Positions 53,364 through 62,893 are shown, counted from the first letter of the stretch. The stretch: 64,000 nt of DNA from Lentzea indica (GCF_012184385.1 NZ_VSRL01000002.1:45345-109344), one strand, 5' to 3'. The notes: a model not told the origin generated them from the letters alone. Made by a program: numbers and translations.

Positions 53364-54095
53364 ATGTCGAGTGTCACGGGTCACACCGCGCTGGTCACCG
53401 GAGCCGCGAGCGGCATAGGCCTGGCCTGCGCCCGCGCGCTGGCCGCGGAAGGCGCCAAGGTCCATCTGGTCGACCTCGATCCCCAGGTCCTCTCGTTCGC
53501 AGAGGAGCTCGGCGGGACCGGGCACGTGCTCGACCTGACCGGCCCGGTCGACTCGCTGCCCGCCGAGATCGACATCCTGGTCAACAACGCCGGCGTGCAG
53601 CACGTCGCGCCCATCCACGAGTTCCCCGCCGAGCGCTTCTCGGCGATGGTCGAGCTGATGCTGGGGGCGGCGTTCCGGCTCACCAAGCACGTGCTGCCGC
53701 ACATGTACGCGCGCGGCTGGGGCCGGTTGGTCCACATCACCAGCGTGCACGGGGTGCGCGCGTCCGCGTTCAAATCGGCTTACACCGCCGCGAAGCACGG
53801 CCTGGAGGGGTTCTCCAAGGTCGCCGCTCTCGAAGGCGCGCCGCACGGAGTCACGTCCAACTGCGTGGCTCCCGGATACGTGCGGACTCCGTTGGTGGAG
53901 AAGCAGATCGCGGACCAGGCGAAGTTGCACGGGATTCCCGAGTCGGACGTTCCCGGGAAAATCTTCCTCCAACGCAGCGCAGTCAAACGGCTGATGGAGC
54001 CTTCCGAGGTTGCGTCCGCAGTGCTCTGGTTGTGCGACAACAGTTTTGTCACCGGTACGTCGTTGGCCGTCGATGGCGGCTGGTCAGCTCAATGA
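53364..54095 (+). CDS. 3-hydroxybutyrate dehydrogenase-like SDR
   Basis: This 243-residue short-chain dehydrogenase has the NAD-binding TGAASGIGLACARALAAEG, DILVNNAGVQHVAPIHEF, and catalytic Ser-Tyr-Lys in HITSVHGVRASAFKSAYTAA followed by KHG. The VQHVAPIHEFP and SAYTAAKHGLEG segments match D-3-hydroxybutyrate dehydrogenases. It precedes an MHS symporter by ten bases and a GAF-PucR regulator, suggesting uptake and oxidation of 3-hydroxybutyrate to acetoacetate. Confidence 0.85.
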   Translation: MSSVTGHTALVTGAASGIGLACARALAAEGAKVHLVDLDPQVLSFAEELGGTGHVLDLTGPVDSLPAEIDILVNNAGVQHVAPIHEFPAERFSAMVELMLGAAFRLTKHVLPHMYARGWGRLVHITSVHGVRASAFKSAYTAAKHGLEGFSKVAALEGAPHGVTSNCVAPGYVRTPLVEKQIADQAKLHGIPESDVPGKIFLQRSAVKRLMEPSEVASAVLWLCDNSFVTGTSLAVDGGWSAQ

Positions 54096-54105
54096 GGAGT
54101 TGTCG

Positions 54106-55416
54106 ATGATCAAAAAGGTAGTGGGCGCTTCGCTCATCGGAACAACTGTCGAGTGGTACGACTTCTTCCTCTACGGTTCGGCAGCCGCGCTGGTGTTCAA
54201 CAAGTTGTTCTTCCCGACCGCGGATCCGTTGAACGGCACGTTGCTCGCGTTCACCACGTACGCGATCGGGTTCCTCGCGCGCCCGTTGGGCGGCCTGGTC
54301 TTCGGCCACTTCGGCGACCGGTTGGGGCGCAAGAAGTTGCTGGTGCTGTCGTTGCTGCTGATGGGTGGCGCGACGATGCTGATGGGTGTGCTGCCGACCT
54401 ATGCGTCGGTGGGTGTCCTGGCGCCGTTGCTGCTGACGTTCCTGCGGCTGGTGCAGGGCTTCGCGCTCGGTGGTGAGTGGGGCGGGGCCGTGCTGATCGT
54501 GTCGGAGCACGGTGACGCGGCGCGGCGCGGGTTCTGGGCTTCGTGGCCGCAGGCCGGTGTGCCGTGCGGAAACCTGCTCGCGACGGGCGTTCTCGCGGTG
54601 CTGGCCGCGGTGCAGTCCGACGCGGACTTCCTGGCGTGGGGCTGGCGGATCCCGTTCCTGCTCTCCGGTGTGCTCGTGGTGATCGGGCTGTGGATCCGGC
54701 TGTCGGTGTCCGAGTCGCCGATCTTCCTGGCGGCGCAGGAGAAGCGCGACAAGGCCGCCCTGCTGGAGAAGGCTGCTGTGCAGGAGAAGGCGCCGATCTT
54801 CGAGCTGTTGCGGCACAACTGGCGCGAGGTGCTGATCGCGATGGGCGCCCGGTTCGCCGAGAACGTGTCGTACTATGTGATCACAGCGTTCATCCTGGTC
54901 TACGTGGTCACCGGGCTCGGGCTGTCGAAGTCGGTGGGGCTCAACGCGGTGCTGATCGCCTCGGCCGTGCACCTGGTGGCGATCCCCGTGTGGGGCCACC
55001 TGTCGGACCGGTTTGGGCGGCGGTCGATCTACCTGGTCGGCGCGGTCGGCATGGGACTGTGGATCTTCGCGTTCTTCGCGCTGCTGGACACCAAGGACCC
55101 GGTGCTGATCACGGTGGCCACGACGGTCGGTCTGGTGCTGCACGGCGCGATGTACGGGCCGCAGGCGGCGTTCTTCTCGGAGCTGTTCGGGACGCGGGTG
55201 CGGTACTCCGGCGCGTCGATCGGTTACCAGCTGGCGTCGATCGCGGCGGGCGCGCTGGCCCCGTTGATCGCGACGGCGTTGCTGAAGGCGTACGGGTCGT
55301 CGTTCGCGATCTCCGTGTACGTGATAATCACGTGCGTGATCACCGTGGTCGCTGTCCTGCTGGCGCGTGAGACCCGTGGTGCGGATCTGGAGGATCGTGA
55401 CAGGGTTGGGGTGTGA
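54106..55416 (+). CDS. MHS-family metabolite/H+ symporter
   Basis: The 436-residue MFS protein of the metabolite:H+ symporter family begins MIKKVVGASLIGTTVEWYDF then FLYGSAAALVFNKLFFP. The conserved loops are GHFGDRLGRKKLLVLSLLLM and GHLSDRFGRRSIYLVGAVGM. ATG 54106 follows GAGGAG. It is probably an importer of a short carboxylic acid, given the adjoining 3-hydroxybutyrate dehydrogenase. Its stop overlaps the GTG start of the regulator gene. Confidence 0.9.
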   Translation: MIKKVVGASLIGTTVEWYDFFLYGSAAALVFNKLFFPTADPLNGTLLAFTTYAIGFLARPLGGLVFGHFGDRLGRKKLLVLSLLLMGGATMLMGVLPTYASVGVLAPLLLTFLRLVQGFALGGEWGGAVLIVSEHGDAARRGFWASWPQAGVPCGNLLATGVLAVLAAVQSDADFLAWGWRIPFLLSGVLVVIGLWIRLSVSESPIFLAAQEKRDKAALLEKAAVQEKAPIFELLRHNWREVLIAMGARFAENVSYYVITAFILVYVVTGLGLSKSVGLNAVLIASAVHLVAIPVWGHLSDRFGRRSIYLVGAVGMGLWIFAFFALLDTKDPVLITVATTVGLVLHGAMYGPQAAFFSELFGTRVRYSGASIGYQLASIAAGALAPLIATALLKAYGSSFAISVYVIITCVITVVAVLLARETRGADLEDRDRVGV

Positions 55417-56960
55417 CACGACGGCGTGAGGCCGAACTGGCGGCGTTGTTCGAGACCGCGTCCGAGCTCGCGGGCATGCGCGACCCGGACGCGGTCCTCC
55501 GCTCGATCGTGCGCAGGGCGCGCAAGCTGCTCGGCACCGACGTGTCGTACCTGTCGATGAACGACCCGGCCGGCACCTACATGCGGGTGACGGACGGGTC
55601 GGTCTCGCCTCTGTTCCAGAAGGTGCGGCTCGGGCTCGGCGAGGGCCTCGGCGGGCTGGTCGCGCAGACCGCGCGGCCGTACGCGACGTCCGACTACTTC
55701 GCCGACGCCCGGTTCAACCACACCAGGCCGATCGACTCCGCGGTGCGGGACGAGGGCCTGGTGGCGATCCTGGGCGTGCCGCTGACGCTCGACTCGAAGG
55801 TCATCGGCGTCCTGTACGCGGCCGACCGGACCTCGCGGGAGTTTCCGCCGGAGGAGGTCGCCCTGCTGTCGTCGCTGGCCGACCACGCGGCCATCGCGAT
55901 CGACACGGCGTCGTTGTTCGCGACGATCCAGTCGCACAACGCGGCCATGAAACGGGCTGAGGAGGCGCACGACCGGCTCACGGACCTGGTGCTGCGCGGC
56001 GGATCCTCGGCCGAGGTGGCCGCCGCAGTGGGTGAGCTGCTCGGCGGGCCGGTCGAGGTGCTGGAGACGGTGCCCACCCTGGCCGTGCGGGCCAACGGGC
56101 GTGCAGTGCTGCTCGACGGCGTGTGGGTGTGCGCGGTGCTGGCGGGTTCCGAGCTGCTGGGCGGAATCGCGTTGACCGAGCGTCCGGACCTGTCGGACGT
56201 GGACCGGCGCCTGTTCGAGCGGTCGGCGGTGGTGACGGCGTTGTTGTTGCTGCTGCGAAGAACCGTCGCCGAGGCGGAGAACAAGGTCCGCGGCGAGCTG
56301 ATCACCGACGTCCTGGACGGGCGGGACGCCTCAGGACTGCTCGCGCGGGCCCGGCGGGTCGGTGTCGAGCTGACCGATCCGCACGTGGTGCTCGTGGCGG
56401 ACGGGAACCTGCCAGGGGCAACGCATTACGCGTCGGTCCACAGAGGACTGGCCGGGTCGCGTGGCCGTGATGTCGTGCTGGCGTTGCCGTCGTCGTCCAC
56501 GGACGTCGCGCGCGAGGTGGCCAAAGCGCTGGACGCCACGGTCGGTGCGTGCGGTCCGGTCACGGGGCCGGTGGCGATCGCGGCCGCCTACGAGGAAGCG
56601 CGGCGGTGCCTGAAGGCGTTGCGGCAGCTCGGGCGGGAGAAGGACGCCGCGACGATGGACGATCTGGGGTTCGTCGGCGTGCTGCTGGGTGATCGCGCCG
56701 ACGTTTCCGGGTACGTGCGATCGGTGCTGGGGCCGGTGCTCGACTACGACTCGGAGCGAGGCACGGAGCTGGTGCACACGCTGGAGGTCTACTTCCGCTG
56801 TGGCGCGAACCTGAGTCGTGCCAAAGCAGAGCTGCACCTCCACGTCAACACGGTCACGCAACGACTCGACCGGGTCTCGTCGTTGCTCGGCGACTGGCAG
56901 TCGCCGGACCGCGTGCTGGAGGTGCAGCTCGCTCTGCGGCTACTTCGGTTGCAGGGCTAG
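55413..56960 (+). CDS. GAF-domain PucR-type transcriptional regulator
   Basis: The 515-residue protein has an N-terminal GAF domain (about 20-170: GTDVSYLSMNDPAGTYMRVT, GLGGLVAQTARPYATSDYF), a middle GGDEF-like/CdaR region, and a C-terminal PucR helix-turn-helix (VHTLEVYFRCGANLSRAKAE, LHLHVNTVTQRLDRVSSLLG). GTG 55413 overlaps the symporter stop. It is the likely activator of the dehydrogenase-symporter operon, responding to a small organic acid. Its end overlaps the APC permease on the other strand by 21 bases. Confidence 0.88.
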   Translation: MTRRREAELAALFETASELAGMRDPDAVLRSIVRRARKLLGTDVSYLSMNDPAGTYMRVTDGSVSPLFQKVRLGLGEGLGGLVAQTARPYATSDYFADARFNHTRPIDSAVRDEGLVAILGVPLTLDSKVIGVLYAADRTSREFPPEEVALLSSLADHAAIAIDTASLFATIQSHNAAMKRAEEAHDRLTDLVLRGGSSAEVAAAVGELLGGPVEVLETVPTLAVRANGRAVLLDGVWVCAVLAGSELLGGIALTERPDLSDVDRRLFERSAVVTALLLLLRRTVAEAENKVRGELITDVLDGRDASGLLARARRVGVELTDPHVVLVADGNLPGATHYASVHRGLAGSRGRDVVLALPSSSTDVAREVAKALDATVGACGPVTGPVAIAAAYEEARRCLKALRQLGREKDAATMDDLGFVGVLLGDRADVSGYVRSVLGPVLDYDSERGTELVHTLEVYFRCGANLSRAKAELHLHVNTVTQRLDRVSSLLGDWQSPDRVLEVQLALRLLRLQG

Positions 56961-58418
56961 CACTTCCTCCGGCACGGCATCCCCTGCTGGCGCGTCGGAG
57001 TTGCCGAACGGCTTCGCGATCACCATGTAGACCAGGCCGATGCCGACCACGAGCACACCGCTCAGGATCACGACGTAGTTGTCGTACCAGGGCGCGCCGG
57101 GGGTGCGCGGCCAGATCATGTTGACCATCGCCGCGACGCCGTACGCGAGCGCCAGTACGTTGACGATCATGCCCCACCGGCCGAGCGTGAACTCGCCGGA
57201 CGGCACCCATCCCTTGAGCCTCGCCCGCAGCGCCGCGAACACGACCATCTGGAAGCCCAGGTAGATGCCGAGCGTCGCGAACGACACGATCTTGCCCAGT
57301 GCGTCCGTGGAGAGCATGGACGCGAACACGATGATCATCGGGATGATGCCCGCGAGCGCCAGCGAGTACGGCGGGATGTGGCGCTTGTGGTTGAACTTGG
57401 CGAGCGCCTTGTGCCCGAAGATCATCTTGTCGCGGGCGTAGGAGTAGGTCAGCCGGGACGCGGCTGCCTGCAGGGACATCGTGCAGGACAGGAACGAGAT
57501 CAGCACGACCGCGATCACGATCTTGTAGCCGACCGCGCCGAACGCGCCGGTCAGGATGTTCGTGACCGGGTCGGTGTCCTCGCCGCTGATGACCTTGCCG
57601 AAGTCCGGCACCGCGAGCAGCAGTGACAGGCACGCGAACGTGGCAGCTGCGCCGCCGATGTAGATGGTGCGGCGCATGGCCTTCGGGATGACCCGGCCGG
57701 GGTCCTTGACCTCCTCCGCGGTGTCACCGCAGGCCTCGAAGCCGTAGTACTGGTAGAGGCCGATGATGCCCGCCGCGAAGAACGCCGGCAGGTAGCTGCC
57801 GGACCCTCCCGCGCCGAAGCTGTCGAAGAGCACGCCCAGGCCGTGGATCCGGTTGTCGACGAGCAGCCAGATGCCGACCACGAGCGCGCCGACGATCTCC
57901 GCGGCGAACCCGAAGATGGCGGCCCAGGACAGCACCTTCGTGCCGGCGTAGTTGATCAGCGTGGAGACCACGATGATCGCGATCGCGCACAGCACCGTGT
58001 TGCCGACGGTGGCGGTGTAGCCGAGAAGTGTTGCCAGATAAGGGCCCGCGCCGTAGCTCACCGACGCGATGGTGACCAGCAGGGCGATCATGTACACCCA
58101 GCCGGTCATCCACGCCCAGCGCTTGCCCCACAGGCGGCGTGCCCAGGGGTACACGCCGCCCGCGACCGGGTACTGCGCGACGAGCTCGCCGAACACGAGC
58201 GCGACCAGGAACTGGCCGACGCCCGCGACGACGAAGCTCCAGATCATCGGCGGACCACCCAGGGCGAGGGCGGTGCCGAACAACGTGTACGTGCTGACCA
58301 CGGGGGAGAGGTACGTGAAGCCGAGCGAGAAGTTCGCCCAGGGGCTCATGTCCCGCTTGAACTCCGACGTGTAGCCGAGGTCCTTGAGCCGATCTTCTGC
58401 CGTTGATGCCGTCACCAC
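56940..58418 (-). CDS. APC-family amino-acid/amine permease
   Basis: The 492-residue permease has about 12 helices: SLGFTYLSPVVSTYTLFGTA in helix 1 region, GGVYPWARRLWGKRWAWMTG, YYGFEACGDTAEEVKDPGRV and PKAMRRTIYIGG. The FEACGDTAEEVKDP motif is typical of the GABA/choline-type APC transporters of actinomycetes. It is the last gene of the betaine operon, starting within the GMC oxidoreductase stop, and probably imports choline or a related amine. Confidence 0.88.
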   Translation of the reverse strand: MVTASTAEDRLKDLGYTSEFKRDMSPWANFSLGFTYLSPVVSTYTLFGTALALGGPPMIWSFVVAGVGQFLVALVFGELVAQYPVAGGVYPWARRLWGKRWAWMTGWVYMIALLVTIASVSYGAGPYLATLLGYTATVGNTVLCAIAIIVVSTLINYAGTKVLSWAAIFGFAAEIVGALVVGIWLLVDNRIHGLGVLFDSFGAGGSGSYLPAFFAAGIIGLYQYYGFEACGDTAEEVKDPGRVIPKAMRRTIYIGGAAATFACLSLLLAVPDFGKVISGEDTDPVTNILTGAFGAVGYKIVIAVVLISFLSCTMSLQAAASRLTYSYARDKMIFGHKALAKFNHKRHIPPYSLALAGIIPMIIVFASMLSTDALGKIVSFATLGIYLGFQMVVFAALRARLKGWVPSGEFTLGRWGMIVNVLALAYGVAAMVNMIWPRTPGAPWYDNYVVILSGVLVVGIGLVYMVIAKPFGNSDAPAGDAVPEEVLALQPK

Positions 58419-59890
58419 TACGTCCCCTTGATCAGGTCGGCGGCGCGTTCTCCAATCATGAGCACCGTGACCATCGGGTTCACGGTGGGCATGGTGGGGA
58501 ACACGGACGCGTCGACCACGCGAAGGCCTTCCAGCCCGATGACCTTCAGATCACCGTCCACAACGGACCCGATCGCGCACGTGCCCGCCGGGTGGTAGAC
58601 GGTGTGGGCCGCTCTTCTTCCGTACTCCGAAAGGGCTTCGTCGCTGGTGACGTCCGGACCGGGCGCGATCTCCCGCTTGAGCCACGACTTCAGCGGTTCC
58701 TGCTCCGCGATCTTCCGTGCGATCTTGAAACCGTCGATCAGCGTCTGCTCGTCGTAGCCGTCGGGGTTCGTGAAGTAGCCGAAGTCCAGCGCGGGCTTCT
58801 CGGTGGGGTCGCTGGACTTCAGCCACAGACGGCCCTTGCTGTGCGGCCTCGGGATGTTCGGCGTCATGCACACCCCGTGCTCCACCTTCGGGTAGCCGAG
58901 GCGTTCCGTGTTGGTGGTGAACGGGATTTGGTAGAAGTGGAACATCAGGTCCGGGCGCGGGTCGGACTCGTCGCGCCGGATGAACAGGCCCGCGTCGGAG
59001 TCCATCACCGAGTTCTCCGGCAGCGGTTTCGTGGTCTCCCAGACGATGACCGACTCGGGGTGGTCGAGCAGGTTCTCGCCGACGCCGGGCAGGTCGTGCC
59101 GCGGCTCGATGCCGATGCCGCTGAGATGCTCGGCGTCGCCGATACCGGAGAGCATCATCAGCCGCGGGGTGTCGATGGCGCCCGCGCACAGCAGGACTTC
59201 CTTGTTCGCCTCGACGTAGCCCTTGTCGGTGTGCACGCCGATCGCTCGGTCGCCGTCGAACTCGATCTTGCCGGCCCAGGTGTTGAGCAGCAGGGTCAGG
59301 TTCTTGCGGCTGTCCAGGATCGGGTGCAGGTACGCGGTGGACGCCGACGACCGCTGGTTGTTCTTCTCCGGGTGGTAGGCGATGGAGAAGAAGCCGACGC
59401 CGTCCTCGAACGGCCCGGCGTTGAAGTTGTCGATCTCCGGGACGTCCACGGCCTTCTGCGCGGCCGAGACGAAGTCCTTGGCGATCGGGTTCCTGTCCTT
59501 CTCCTCGACCGGGATGATGTTGAGCTGAACCTTGTCGTAGTACGGGCCTAGCGCGTCCCAGGTCCAGCCGTGGCCCCACTCGTCGAAGTCCTGCGGCAGC
59601 GGGTTGAAGCAGATCAGCGTGTTGTGGCTGGAACATCCGCCGAGGACCTTCGCGCGGCTGTGCCGGATGTGCGAGTTGCCGCGGGGCTGCTCGACCGTGG
59701 GGTAGTCGTAGTCGTACTCCGTCTCGAGCAGGTTGATCCAGTTGCGCAGGTTGAGGATCTTCTCGTCGCCGACGTCGGAAGGACCGCCTTCGATGACCGC
59801 GACCGTGATCGAGGGGTCTTCGGTGAGTCTCGCGGCGAGCACGCAGCCCGCCGTTCCGCCGCCGACGATCACGTAGTCATATGCGGTCAC
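58418..59890 (-). CDS. GMC oxidoreductase, choline dehydrogenase-like
   Basis: The 490-residue flavoprotein includes the FAD-binding YDYVIVGGGTAGCVLAARLT, the GMC signature 1 region RAKVLGGCSSHNTLICF, signature 2 LCAGAIDTPRLMMLSGIGDA, and the C-terminal active-site HTVYHPAGTCAIGSVVDGDL plus NPMVTVLMIGERAADLI. It oxidises an alcohol to the aldehyde. Next to betaine aldehyde dehydrogenase, choline is the probable substrate. GTG 59890 overlaps that gene by GTGA. It is shorter than the BetA of proteobacteria (about 550) but similar to actinomycete relatives. Confidence 0.9.
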   Translation of the reverse strand: MTAYDYVIVGGGTAGCVLAARLTEDPSITVAVIEGGPSDVGDEKILNLRNWINLLETEYDYDYPTVEQPRGNSHIRHSRAKVLGGCSSHNTLICFNPLPQDFDEWGHGWTWDALGPYYDKVQLNIIPVEEKDRNPIAKDFVSAAQKAVDVPEIDNFNAGPFEDGVGFFSIAYHPEKNNQRSSASTAYLHPILDSRKNLTLLLNTWAGKIEFDGDRAIGVHTDKGYVEANKEVLLCAGAIDTPRLMMLSGIGDAEHLSGIGIEPRHDLPGVGENLLDHPESVIVWETTKPLPENSVMDSDAGLFIRRDESDPRPDLMFHFYQIPFTTNTERLGYPKVEHGVCMTPNIPRPHSKGRLWLKSSDPTEKPALDFGYFTNPDGYDEQTLIDGFKIARKIAEQEPLKSWLKREIAPGPDVTSDEALSEYGRRAAHTVYHPAGTCAIGSVVDGDLKVIGLEGLRVVDASVFPTMPTVNPMVTVLMIGERAADLIKGT

Positions 59891-61317
59891 TTGGCGTCCT
59901 TTCGAGCGAACCAGTTCTGGGCTGCGGGCTTGAGGTTCTGGTAGACGTGCTTGGGCTCCGTGTACTCGTGCAGGCCGGCGGTGCCGAGCTCACGTCCGAC
60001 ACCAGAACGCTTGAAGCCGCCCCACTCGGCCTGAGGCAGGTAGGGGCCGAACTCGTTGATCCACACCGTGCCGTGGCGGAGCTTCTTGGCCACGCGCTGG
60101 GCCTTGTCGACGTCCTGGCTCCAGACGCCGCCCGCGAGGCCGTAGTCGGTGTTGTTGCCGAGCGCGATGGCCTCGTCCTCGGTCTCGAAGCGCTCGGCGG
60201 TGATGATCGGGCCGAACGTCTCGTCCTGGACCAGCCTCATGTCCTTGTGGCAGTCCGCGTAGACCGTGGGGCGGAAGAAGAAACCGTTCTGCAGCTCGGC
60301 TTCCTCCGGGCGCCTGCCGCCGGCGTTGAGGGTGGCGCCCTCCTGCTTGGCGAGCTCGACGTAGCTCTCGACCTTGGCGCGGTGCTCGGCTGAGACGAGG
60401 GGACCGGACTCGGTGTCCTCGTCGAAACCGTTGCCCAGCTTGATGAGATCGGCCCTGCGCGCGACCTCGTCGACGAAGTCGTCGTAGACGCTGGTGTGCA
60501 CGATGAGCCTGGTGCCGGACGAGCAGACCTGACCGGCGTGGAAGAACGCCGCCGTGAGCGCGTAGTCGACGGCGATGTCGATGTCGGCGTCCGCGAAGAC
60601 GATGTTCGGGTTCTTGCCGCCGAGTTCGAGCGCGACCTTCTTCACGGTCTTCGCGGCCGACGCCATGATCCGCTGGCCGGTCGCGAAGCTGCCGGTGAAC
60701 GAGATCAGGTCGACGTCAGGGTGCTCGCTGAGCGGTGCGCCGACCTCGGGACCGGTCCCGAGGACGAGGTTCGCGACGCCGTCGGGCAGCCCGGCTTCCT
60801 GGAGAAGCTCGAAGAGCTTGATGGTGGTGAGCGGCGTGACCTCGCTGGGCTTCGCGACGAGCGTGTTGCCGGCGAGCAGGGCCGGGGCGATCTTCCAGGA
60901 GATCTGCAGCAGCGGGTAGTTCCAGGGCGCGATCAGGCCGCAGACACCGACGGGTTCGTAGTCGATGCGGCTGATGACGTCCGCAGGGGCGCCCTGCACG
61001 ATCTTCGGGTGCAGCAGGCCGGCGAGGCCGCCGTAGTAGCGGAACACGGCGACGACGTCGTCCACGTCGATGCGGCTCTCCACCAGTGTCTTGCCGGTGT
61101 CGAGCGTCTCGGTGCGGGCGATGTCCTCCTTGTCGCGTTCGAGCAGGTCCGCGACGCGGTTCAGCACGGCGGCACGGTGCTCGGGGCTCGCGTGCTGCCA
61201 GTCGCCGTGGTCGAAGGCGTTTCTGGCCTTGGCGATCGCCTGGATCGCTTGTTCGCGGGTTTGGTCCTCGACCTCGGTGACAACACTCTGGTCGAAGGGG
61301 TTGATGATCTGCCGCAC
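59887..61317 (-). CDS. betaine aldehyde dehydrogenase-like protein
   Basis: The 476-residue NAD(P)-dependent aldehyde dehydrogenase has APWNYPLLQISWKIAPALLA, the general-base Glu in KKVALELGGKNPNIVFADAD, the catalytic Cys in FFHAGQVCSSGTRLIVH, and QDETFGPIITAERF. It begins MRQIINPFDQSVVTEVEDQT at GTG 61317 behind GGGAGG, about 15 residues later than most relatives. It would turn betaine aldehyde into glycine betaine after the GMC enzyme. A 17-base palindrome lies 24 bases upstream. Confidence 0.9.
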   Translation of the reverse strand: MRQIINPFDQSVVTEVEDQTREQAIQAIAKARNAFDHGDWQHASPEHRAAVLNRVADLLERDKEDIARTETLDTGKTLVESRIDVDDVVAVFRYYGGLAGLLHPKIVQGAPADVISRIDYEPVGVCGLIAPWNYPLLQISWKIAPALLAGNTLVAKPSEVTPLTTIKLFELLQEAGLPDGVANLVLGTGPEVGAPLSEHPDVDLISFTGSFATGQRIMASAAKTVKKVALELGGKNPNIVFADADIDIAVDYALTAAFFHAGQVCSSGTRLIVHTSVYDDFVDEVARRADLIKLGNGFDEDTESGPLVSAEHRAKVESYVELAKQEGATLNAGGRRPEEAELQNGFFFRPTVYADCHKDMRLVQDETFGPIITAERFETEDEAIALGNNTDYGLAGGVWSQDVDKAQRVAKKLRHGTVWINEFGPYLPQAEWGGFKRSGVGRELGTAGLHEYTEPKHVYQNLKPAAQNWFARKDAK

Positions 61318-61340
61318 CGGCGACGCGCCTCCCTGTTCGT

Positions 61341-61357
61341 ATGTCCACGTAGGACAT
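61341..61357. promoter_or_regulatory. palindrome upstream of betaine aldehyde dehydrogenase
   Basis: ATGTCC-ACGTA-GGACAT is a perfect 6-bp-arm palindrome in the 87-base gap between the reductase and aldehyde dehydrogenase genes. It may be an internal operator giving the lower genes their own control. Confidence 0.55.
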
Positions 61358-61404
61358 TCGGGTGTAGCCGGTCGCCGGTGGCGGTAAACCGTGACGACCG
61401 TCTC

Positions 61405-62520
61405 CTACTTCAAGCTCCTGCGGAGCCTGGTGAAAAGCCGAGCGTTGCTGATCGCCACGATGCCGACAACGTCTTCGGGGTTGTCACCGTCTCGATAGGT
61501 CGCGACGAACTTCCTGTCCTCGATGGATCCATCTTCGACGCGAACGTCGTTCGTCGCCCGTCCGATGAACTGGATCCGCACGCCGTACTGATCAGACCAG
61601 ACGTAGCCGCCGTTGGTGTGCGTCGCGACCGTCGCGCCCGCGAGCAGGTTGCGGGTGGCGACTTGCGCCTGTTCGGTCGCGCTCGTCCAGTGCTCGGCGC
61701 GATGGCCCGCGCAGTTCGCGACGTCGCCAACGGCGACGATGTTCTTCACGTTCGTCACGCCGCCCGCGTCGCACACGACGCCGTTGCCGAGACGGACCGG
61801 TCCGTCTCGGAGCCAGTCCGTCGCCGGGCGCGTGCCGATGCCGGCGACGACGACGTCGGCGTTGACGACACGGCCGTCCCCGAGATGGATACCGTGGTTG
61901 ATTCCGCCATCAACGTTGACTGAATCAACATTGACGCCCGTGATCAACGTTGATCCGTGGTCGCCGTGCAGCTGTCCACATGCGGCACCCATCTCCGCGC
62001 CCAGCACGCGCGTGAGCGGTGCCGGGAGCGCCTCGACGACGGTGACGTCCTTGCCGAGCGCGCGGGCACTGGAGGCGATCTCGGCGCCGATGAATCCGGC
62101 GCCGATGACGCCGATGTGCTGCGCGCCGCCGAACGCGTCACGGAGCTTGATCGCGTCGTCGAGGGTGCGCAGGACGTGCGTGTTCGGAATTGTTCGCGGT
62201 ATACCGCCTGTCGCGATGACGACGCCGTCGGCCTCGACCGTCGAGCCGTCGCTGAGCGCGATCTCCTGAGTGGAAAGCAATCCTGTCGCCTGTATACCGA
62301 GGCGCCACTCCGCTTCGAGGGCGTCGAGGTCGTCCTGGTCCGCGAGCGGCACCGCCTCGACCTTGCCGAGGAGGAAGTCCTTCGAGAGGGGAGGCCGGTC
62401 GTAGGGCAGATGGATCTCGTCGCCGATCACGACGAGCCGTCCGCCGAACCCCTGCTGGCGCAGTGCCTGCGCCGACCTCAAACCGGCGAGTGAAGCACCG
62501 ATGATCGCGATCGTCCTCAC
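61405..62520 (-). CDS. FAD-dependent ferredoxin reductase
   Basis: The 371-residue pyridine nucleotide-disulfide oxidoreductase of the ferredoxin reductase type has FAD motif IAIIGASLAGLRSAQALRQQ, YDRPPLSKDFLLG, NAD motif HIGVIGAGFIGAEIASSARA, and VVAGIGTRPATDWL plus NIVAVGDVANCAG. It starts at GTG 62520, overlapping the Rieske ferredoxin stop. It is shorter than BphA4-type reductases (about 400). With the ferredoxin it forms an electron chain that normally feeds a Rieske oxygenase or P450; none is in this operon. Confidence 0.88.
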   Translation of the reverse strand: MRTIAIIGASLAGLRSAQALRQQGFGGRLVVIGDEIHLPYDRPPLSKDFLLGKVEAVPLADQDDLDALEAEWRLGIQATGLLSTQEIALSDGSTVEADGVVIATGGIPRTIPNTHVLRTLDDAIKLRDAFGGAQHIGVIGAGFIGAEIASSARALGKDVTVVEALPAPLTRVLGAEMGAACGQLHGDHGSTLITGVNVDSVNVDGGINHGIHLGDGRVVNADVVVAGIGTRPATDWLRDGPVRLGNGVVCDAGGVTNVKNIVAVGDVANCAGHRAEHWTSATEQAQVATRNLLAGATVATHTNGGYVWSDQYGVRIQFIGRATNDVRVEDGSIEDRKFVATYRDGDNPEDVVGIVAISNARLFTRLRRSLK

Positions 62521-62837
62521 GCCACGTCCTCGTTCACCTCGACATCGACATAGACCTCTCCATCCTTCACAAAGACGGGGTAGGTCTTCACCGGTCTTTT
62601 GGCGGGCAGACAAGTCGGCTCGCCGGTGCGAAGGTCGAAGCTCGCGGCGTGCAGCGGGCATTCGACGAAGCACCCTTCCAGCCATCCCTCGCTGAGAGAG
62701 GCGTCCTGATGGGTGCAGGTGTCGTCGATGGCATACAGGACACCGTCGGCGTTGAACACCGCGATCGGCGCATGAGGGCCGACGATGCGCACCGCCTCTC
62801 CCGGGGGCAGGTCCATGAGAGCGCAGGCGCGGATCAT
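62517..62837 (-). CDS. Rieske-type ferredoxin
   Basis: The 106-residue protein has the Rieske [2Fe-2S] ligands CTHQ and CPLH (ATG 62837, MIRACALMDLPPGEAVRIVG; DDTCTHQDASLSEGWLEGCF; VECPLHAASFDLRTGEP). It is a small, soluble electron carrier like the ferredoxin component of three-component dioxygenases. It heads the minus-strand operon and is divergent from the IclR regulator. The partner reductase is next; the oxygenase component is elsewhere or lost. Confidence 0.92.
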   Translation of the reverse strand: MIRACALMDLPPGEAVRIVGPHAPIAVFNADGVLYAIDDTCTHQDASLSEGWLEGCFVECPLHAASFDLRTGEPTCLPAKRPVKTYPVFVKDGEVYVDVEVNEDVA

Positions 62838-62849
62838 CGTCGGCCTCCG

Positions 62850-62893
62850 TTGCGTGACGCGGCACATGTTCCGAATGACGCAACACAATGTGC
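62850..62893. promoter_or_regulatory. interlocked inverted repeats in the IclR divergent promoter
   Basis: Two inverted repeats are offset within this region: TTGCGT (62850-62855) with ACGCAA (62878-62883), and GCACAT (62862-62867) with ATGTGC (62888-62893). They lie between the Rieske ferredoxin start (62837) and the IclR start (62958), where an IclR-family protein would control both directions. Confidence 0.55.
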
